From NCBI GenBank assembly GCA_949317995.1, contig OX439035.1, forward strand, positions 79,919,959 to 79,983,958: a stretch of DNA of 64,000 nucleotides, written 5' to 3'. Source of the DNA: Acholoe squamosa. Lineage: Eukaryota; Annelida; Polychaeta; Phyllodocida; Polynoidae. The notes beneath the pieces were generated by a model. The model saw nothing but the letters and a program-made list of their open reading frames with translations. It was not told the origin of the DNA and did not search any database. The position numbers and the translations under genes were made by a program. Below are positions 57,391 through 64,000 of the stretch, one piece after another. Each line of letters begins with the position of its first letter. Position 1 is the stretch's first letter.

Positions 57391-59678
57391 TACATGTGTG
57401 GGTACCGAAGTACATGTAGTAAAGGTCAATCCCTCATCATGAATGCACCATGCTATGTATGCCATTTCATCTATCCCAACAGGATAAGTCATTGGTATTA
57501 ACGTTAATATCAGTAGATTGGCGACTTTTGGCACTAATATCATAATTAATTATTGAGGTGATATTGTCAAATTTAGATATTTTTCTTCGAGTAGATTCTC
57601 TGGTAAAAACGAGATTTACTCATGAAATACCATGGCCAGTTTTTACTGTTCTTTTCTTACAGTAAATTTGCTCTAGACGTTTGAGAGAGAACGTCCAAAA
57701 CACGGATCCGAGGGTTGACTACACGTTATTATCGGGTGGCATGGGTTATTCTAGGACCCGAATGGCTTCTTTTACATTATAATAACTTCCTAAGCCTTAA
57801 ATATGGATAGCTATATTTTACAACTTCTGGGTGCTTCCAACCCCGGGGGTTCCAATCAAAACCAATACGGACCCTGAATACTTGAGTCTATTACAAAAGA
57901 ATGTTTTGTTTGTTAAGCCGAATATGTGCCTTTTAGAACTGTGTGATTCACTTTGCTCCCTCTCCATAAATGTTATACCTGTGATGTTCATTTTAATACA
58001 TTTATATGAGATATGCCTGTGAAACAGTTATGCCAAGGTAGTAAGTCAATTTAGGTTTCATAGATGTGGATCTCCATGTAACGACTGAATAATTGTGAGG
58101 AGGCAAGTTAAAAGGACCGTCCAGGGGGGATTAGTACCAATTCTGGCTGCCAGGGGGACACCACTATGGCATAAAAAGTGGAAAATATACCAAAAATTGT
58201 TATATACTACTTTTTTAATGTAGATTACAATAGTGCTAAAGGTAAATCTCCATTTTTGAGGAAAACCTTCCAAATCTGGAATGTAAATAGAACGTTTTTG
58301 GGCATTTGGGGGCAAAAATCAGTGCTTTTGTTGATATTGGTTGCCATGGAAACATTATTTTGACTAGAAATTGAGGAATCAAAATAGCCTAATTGTAGCC
58401 ACACCCACAAGGATCAATGTTTGAAAAAAAAAATGGTAAAAATCCGATCATCAGATCAAATTTTATGAGAAAAAAAATGTGGAGAATATGACAATTTCCA
58501 TTATTTGCATACATATGCTTAATTATACATATCATCTGAGGTATCTCATGAAATATACAAGTTAGCCCTTATTTGGGATTTGGATAGGTCAGCAACCATC
58601 TAAGATCATAGAGCTGTTACTCTAAAACTAGCAGAGATATTTTCTCATGTAATGCATCATTAGAAAGCTTATGACCTGAATTTAAAAGTGGACTTTTTCC
58701 CTGGGGGGCCCTTTTCGCTTAGCTACATGTGCTGTCCTGATTTGTACACTAGAAACCATTCACACCACTGTGCAATGTCAAAACCAATGCCTGTACATGC
58801 CACCAATATCAGGCTACCAAATTCTACAATTCAACACAGGCTGGATGAATTCCAGTTGACAATGTCCACTTCAAGGATATTCAATAAATAGACGCTAGGT
58901 GTGCCCTTTATGGTTCTGTGCATATTTTACATTTTAGCAATAAAGGTTATATCCAGTGAAAGATTGACTATGCAATTTGTAGATTGCACAGTTTAAAGCA
59001 ATATTCTAACTCCTGGTCAATCATTGAACTACTAATGGTCGTGTCAGGTCTACTTGCTTTTGCTTGCTTGGCTGGCTGACTTAACTTAGGCTGGTACGAT
59101 ATCTTGCCTTGGGCCATCTCTGGCAGTAGGGCTTCAATCAGAACCACAATCACCTGATAATCATGTTCTAATGACACCACGCCGCCTCGTCTCTCCAGGC
59201 TGCCACTATGGGCGGCTGGTTAAAAAGGAAGAGGGCCGAATTTGTGTGAGGCCTTCCCGAGGAGGCCACACAGAGGCTTATTCCCTCGTTTTCCTCCTAG
59301 GAAAAGGCATTTAAACTGACAGTTTGTCATGAGAAAATGAACAAATAAACGTTTGTTGATATTTTGCGCTAATTACTTGAGTACAACCTAAATGGTCTCA
59401 AGAATGGCTCCGTCCATTTAACAGGTTCACAGGCTAAGTTGGTTTGGCAGATGTAACCACCACCTTAATGTCTGGAAAGATGGTGGTGCCTTAACAGTCG
59501 CAATGAACACAATTTAGCAAGCACAAACCATTGCTACAAAGTACATGTTACTGTCAGTATACTCCATGTAAGAAGGGGTTTCGATACGGCAACATGCATA
59601 TCATTATTACAGTTAATATTACAGTTGCTATCTCTAGTCGGTTAACTAGATTGAACTTCATGGATACGCAGCGATTTA
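57391..59678. other. No gene supported
   Basis: AT-rich; short frames only. Confidence 0.45.
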
Positions 59679-60528
59679 CCGTAAACTCCCGCGTATAAGA
59701 TGCGTCCTCTACGCCAAACAAAATGCTAGGGAGTCTTATAGCTTTCTCTCAAGTTGGGGGTGCGTCTTATACTCGGGGTTTTCCAACATCTCATTTGGGA
59801 AAATGCGCCAATGACAGCTTGAACTCATAGCGCCAGCACCGCGGCAGACCGGTCGCTGTAGATTTGCTTGGCGGGGAAGACGCCAACCGTGTGCCGATGA
59901 CAGCTTGAACTCATATAGCCAGCAGCGCGGCAGCCCGGTCGCTGTAGATTTGCTCGGCGGGGAATACGTCGACCGTGTACCGATGACAGCTTGAACTCAT
60001 AGCGCCAGCACCGCGGCAGACTGGGAGGTGTCGACGCGCTCGGCGGGTTCAAGCCGACCGTGTGCCGATGACAGCTTGAACTCATATAGCCAGCACCGCG
60101 GCAGACCGGCAGCCCGGTCGCTGTAGATTTGCTCAGCGGGAAAGACGTCGACCGTGTGCCGATGACAGCTTGAACTCATATAGCCAGCACCGCGGCAGAC
60201 CGGTCGCTGTAGATTTGCTCGGCGGGGAAGACGCCGACCGTGTGCCGATGACAGCATAGACTCAACAGGTTGACAATGCGGTGTGGCTTGCCGGGGTGTA
60301 GGGACGCATGGGCCGACGACAGCATAGACTTAACATTTCTTTTAATTTTTTTGGGGGTGGAGGGTACAAGATGCCCCCCCCCCTGCTGAGTTGGGGGGGC
60401 GTCTTGTACGGGTTTTTTTTTACAAATTGATTCAGGGGGGTTGGATGCGTCCTCTACGCGAACCAGCCTACCATGAGTTTGGGGAGCGTGTTCTACGCGC
60501 ACCGCGTCTTCTACGCGGGAGATTACGG
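59679..60528. mobile_element. 850-bp TIR element with internal tandem repeats
   Basis: Inverted ends CCGTAAACTCCCGCGTATAA / TACGCGGGAGATTACGG are flanked by TA. The interior holds about six tandem units of about 85 bp (GATGACAGCTTGAACTCATA, GCACCGCGGCAGACCGG, TGTAGATTTGCTCGGCGGGG), one with a short extra duplication, and several GCGTCTTCTACGCG-like words. Minus-strand frames (59825-60085, 59997-60257) are products of the tandem repeat. TIRs resemble those of the short element at 37737. Confidence 0.8.
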
Positions 60529-60966
60529 TAGTGATAATAACTGCGCTTGTCTTGTGAAGTGTGTGCAAATTCCTTTTAGGCCAAGAAAAATAAAAGCTGT
60601 GTTTCCATTAACATATCTCAAAGTGCTAGGGTTGGTAGGTCGGATTTTTTTTTTAATTTTTTTTTTACATTCATATAGGAAATGTTAGGGCACATATCAA
60701 TGGATGTATCAAATTCTTTGATTCCATTGTAAAATAATGATGAGAAAATGGGAACTATCAAGGAGGGGAAGGACGCGAAAAGGATACAGGAAAAATCCTC
60801 AAAAAGTAATGAAAATTTTTTTTAAGTATGAAAAAAATGAGACAAAATTCTTCAAAATCACAAAAAAAGAAGGTTTTTTTTTGCCCCTGTTTTGCTAGGG
60901 TCAGTCGGGATACTGGAAACACACCTTTTTGTTTATTTGGCCTTACTAAGTGATATAAATGCTTTA
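60529..60966. other. No gene seen
   Basis: T- and A-run-rich sequence without other features. Confidence 0.45.
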
Positions 60967-61291
60967 GGGAGTGGTCATTATTTATCAACAGGGGGGGAGG
61001 GTGGGTTTGAGCGGGGGCGTAAAATTTTCAGACCCCTCCCGAGGGGGGGGCGAAAAAAATTTTGACCCCTCTTGAGGGGGGGGGGCTAAAAAAATTCACC
61101 CTCTTTTTAGCAAAAAAGCCAGCGCGCTACTATAGATCAAAGAGGGGCGCGAAAACTCTCTGCGCCTCTGGTGCGGGGGGGGGGGCGCAAAAAATTTTGA
61201 CTGCCGTCGAGGGGGGGGGCGTAAAAAACTTCCGCGCGTCCGTGCGAAAACCCACCACCCCCCCCCCTGTTGATAAATAATGACCACTCCC
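60967..61291 (-). mobile_element. Harbinger-like MITE, copy 2 (325 bp)
   Basis: Same TIR (GGGAGTGGTCATTATTTATC) and C/G-run interior as 1688-2009, in inverted orientation. Flanked by TTA on both sides (60964-60966, 61292-61294). Confidence 0.85.
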
Positions 61292-62580
61292 TTAGAGGCA
61301 TGTGGTTGTAATTTATACACAGAACATTGGCTCCATTTTTTTATTGTGAGCGATACATCAAATTGGTTACAGGTACCTTAGGCCATACGGTTTTAATTGT
61401 TTGGGTTACGGGCCCGCCCGCACTGCAAAAGCCAAAATCCAGAATAAAAATAAAAGTTGAAAAATCTACTATTTTTATTCCCTGCTTTGTACCAAATGAC
61501 CAAATGCGGCCATATTTGGTATCAAATTGAAGCTGAGAAATGCTTAAAACATAGTAAATGAAAACACCCTCGGTGCTCCATTAGTATCTATATCAAAGTT
61601 ATAAATCTTAAAATCTAAATGTTCAGGACGAACGTAACCGTATAGCTAATGCCATCAGCATAGACCATCTGACCTCCCTCCATTTTGTCATGCGATACGG
61701 CATATGGCAACTGTGGTAGATTATATAGACAGAGAAAACAATAGATATATGGAACATGCCTCTTATTCACTTTTGGATGTATGTGGGGTTATTTGCCGTA
61801 CTGAACGGGTAATGGGAGGCAAATAGCTGGGTCAGATGGTAATTGATTCCGGCGAAAGTGGGGCATGGGTATGATGTTTGTGCTGCCATAGCAGACTGGA
61901 CATGAGATATACTGTACAGCAGACACACGTATACTACAGCACCCTAGCCTACATATATAGTTTTAGATACTACTTGTTCTTCTGTATTTCTCTTGAAACG
62001 ATTCCTAGAAGTCTCATGTGAAATATGCATAAACTGCCAATAGTGTCACAGTAACCTTTAAACCCATGGTATAGTGGAGTATAAATTGCTGTATAGTGTT
62101 ATGTACGTCTGCAATACAACTAATGGGTTCAATGCTAGACTCAAGTAGAGTAATCATAACATCGTTTACAGAACCAAAGGCTGGGAGATTAGCCATCCAT
62201 TGTTAGCATGACCAACCTGACATAGTGTACACAGTAGAGGGATGGGACTGAGAATTAGGGCTGACACACTCTCACATAGACAGCAGCACTAGCTCCCTGA
62301 GCTGCTTCCCTCACTGTTCCCTCCGCCCTGAGCCGCTCACCGCCCGCTGTAGGCGCGGTGGCTACCTGTCTCTTCACCATGCACGAGGACATACCCCTTA
62401 GTGACGCCCCACTGCCAATACTCACTGGAGGAAGCGGAAACGCGGCAGGAAGGTGCCCAAACACCTGTGGACTATATGCTAGTAATGATCGATGGCCTTT
62501 CATTATTATACAACTCATGCATACGTCTTACCCTAATAGGACACTGAGTAGCTCAGAAGGTGCTATAATGAAAGCATGCC
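61292..62580. other. No certain gene; GC-rich patch near 62.3 kb
   Basis: Around 62.28-62.46 kb GC content rises and an ATG with CACCATG context (62378) opens an 82-codon frame without motifs. It may be 5' region of the exon at 62581. Confidence 0.4.
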
Positions 62581-62724
62581 ATGAAGGACTTTTTCATAGA
62601 CTCTGACTCTGAGGAGGCTATCGTCGTCCTGGGACATGGTAGCAAGGAAGCCACAGGAGGCAGTTCCTGTCATGCAATGTCTTCCAGCTTTATATCAAGA
62701 GACAAAAAGACAGTTTCGTGGAAG
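62581..62724 (+). CDS. Candidate first coding exon, unknown gene
   Basis: An ATG (GCCATGAAGG), with an in-frame stop 12 bases upstream, opens 48 codons to a TGGAAG|GTAAAC donor, phase 0. The product starts MKDFFIDSDSEEAIVVLGHG and ends SRDKKTVSWK: acidic, then Gly/Ser-rich, then basic. The composition is protein-like and the donor good. It could be an alternative 5' exon of the gene to the left or the start of a gene continuing beyond the window. No domain recognised. Confidence 0.4.
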
Positions 62725-64000
62725 GTAAACAGTTCTTGTTACCGATCGGTTTAATGAGGGAATTGTTCCATCCAGTCCTTTCTTATCTTCTCTAAGTATG
62801 TGTCTAGTTTTTGATAATTCGAAGATCTAATTTACAAGAAAAAATCAGAAGTACTTCCACCCCCAGATATACACCTTTATTAGTGGATAAGCAAGTTCTC
62901 TTAGCGTAGACAACCCGAGTCTGCCGTGGGGGTATACATTCGATCTATCATCGGATGATAGAACCATGCAAAGATCAAACCAGGAGAACCGAGGCCTGAA
63001 TTTCAGCTGACCAAGAGGCGATCGAGTGGTATTGCTGTGTGTGGCAGGGGCAAGGAGTGGCTATTAGGTGTGTAAGGCTGGTGTCATGTCCAAGCCTTGC
63101 CTGCCATCACACCCTTATGGCAGAGGCAGCCGCAAGAGGACGCTGAGGACATCTTGGCCTAGAGTTCTGTCGTGCCCATATTTTAATGTTTGCACATACA
63201 ATATAACAACCCCCAAGGAACTCCTCTCACACACTTATCAATAATTCATATAGGCATTAAACCAGCATTAAGGTGGCGTAGCCCAAGGGGCTGTGAACCC
63301 ATCGTTTCAAATGATCCATAAAGACACGTATACATGTATTAAGAGAGGCATATAAAAAGACCCCGTGGGAGTTGGTCTTGGTCTGGTTGAGTATGACAGT
63401 AGTGCTCTGGCCCCAGTCTGTGCCACACGGTCACCAAAGTCCAAGCACACAGTCGGTGCATTGCAAAGGACCATGTGACAGCTAGGCTGATAAAGAGGCA
63501 ATCCATATAAGGTACCAACAGGGAGTTTTGTTTATCCCCTGCTCCTCCCTGTCCATCTGTTGCTAGGAGACCCTTCTGGCTTCTGGGCGAGGATAATAAC
63601 CATCGTCATCTAGCATCGTTTGTCGTTAGTCTACAAAAGGATACCTCTCTCAACCTCTCTCAACCTTTGACTAGCATAAGGCTTGTACTGCTACAGACGC
63701 ATTACAACTTCCTCTTTCCAATGGTTTATGTATTTTAATCAGTTACCAGTGACAAAATTGATGATCATTGGTGCTTTATAGGGAGTGGCTCTGTGTGAGA
63801 CTGTACTGGTTGTACACCGTTGATGAGTGTGTCCTGGCGGGGAACGATTTAAAGATGCCCAGCTGGTATGCAGTATCCAGCATGGCGTTCCGTTATGTTT
63901 CATTATGTATCAGTGTCCCATTAAAGGGATTCACTGATCTAATGTGACGTCTAGCTCACGCTAATGGTGCGAGAGTCCTGATCCTTACCCAATGTTCTCT
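62725..64000. other. Intron or intergenic, no feature seen
   Basis: No further exon or repeat was recognised up to the window end. Confidence 0.4.

Noticed and set aside
56551..57543. 330-codon minus-strand open frame
   Set aside because: It is the translation of a 28-bp minisatellite that is open in all three frames on that strand; no start region, domain or splice evidence.
59825..60257. Two 86-codon minus-strand frames
   Set aside because: They follow the internal tandem repeat of the 850-bp TIR element.

Overview
This is a gene-poor, repeat-rich animal genome window. Short exons sit behind consensus GT/AG splice sites, introns are long, (TA)n tracts are frequent, and there are many MITEs, SINEs and one LTR retroelement. 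The SINE tails of repeated CTCA, together with an errantivirus-type envelope element, make me favour a lophotrochozoan invertebrate such as a mollusc. That is inference; nothing in the window fixes the taxon.

Layout: (1) 1-16 kb is mostly intergenic. It holds a Harbinger-like MITE (1688-2009), one copy of a 1.33 kb TIR element (3353-4679), two candidate exons with a THAP-like zinc-binding motif (7341-7495, 7777-7881), a GAAGTGACCATGG minisatellite (about 10504-11190), and two candidate minus-strand exons (12073-12216, 13368-13479). (2) A GC-rich stretch at 15.0-16.2 kb leads into a probable first coding exon at 16178 on the + strand. (3) 18.7-29 kb holds SINEs, a mariner-type MITE, a large palindromic repeat array (24.84-25.37 kb), two further candidate minus-strand exons (one LisH-like), and the second, inverted copy of the 1.33 kb element (27611-28935). 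(4) 29852-35171 is a complete-looking LTR retroelement on the minus strand. Its 629-bp LTRs look identical and are flanked by a 4-bp CCGG target duplication. It has intact gag and env ORFs, but almost all of pol is missing: the start of the protease is joined directly to the C-terminal tail of integrase. (5) 41.2-53.3 kb carries a series of + strand exons. From 48.7 kb these become a tandem array of small, phase-0 exons of two or three kinds (22-codon and 18-codon), in the repeating order alpha-B, alpha-beta-B. (6) 53-64 kb is intergenic, with a 28-bp minisatellite, an 850-bp TIR element with internal tandem repeats, a second Harbinger-like MITE, and a possible first coding exon at 62581.

The two most noteworthy items are the pol-deleted, env-bearing retroelement, which would depend on an enzyme source elsewhere, and the modular exon array. 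All array exons are symmetric phase 0, so modules could be skipped or added without breaking the frame. Exon links across large introns are inferred from phase only; no transcript evidence was available.
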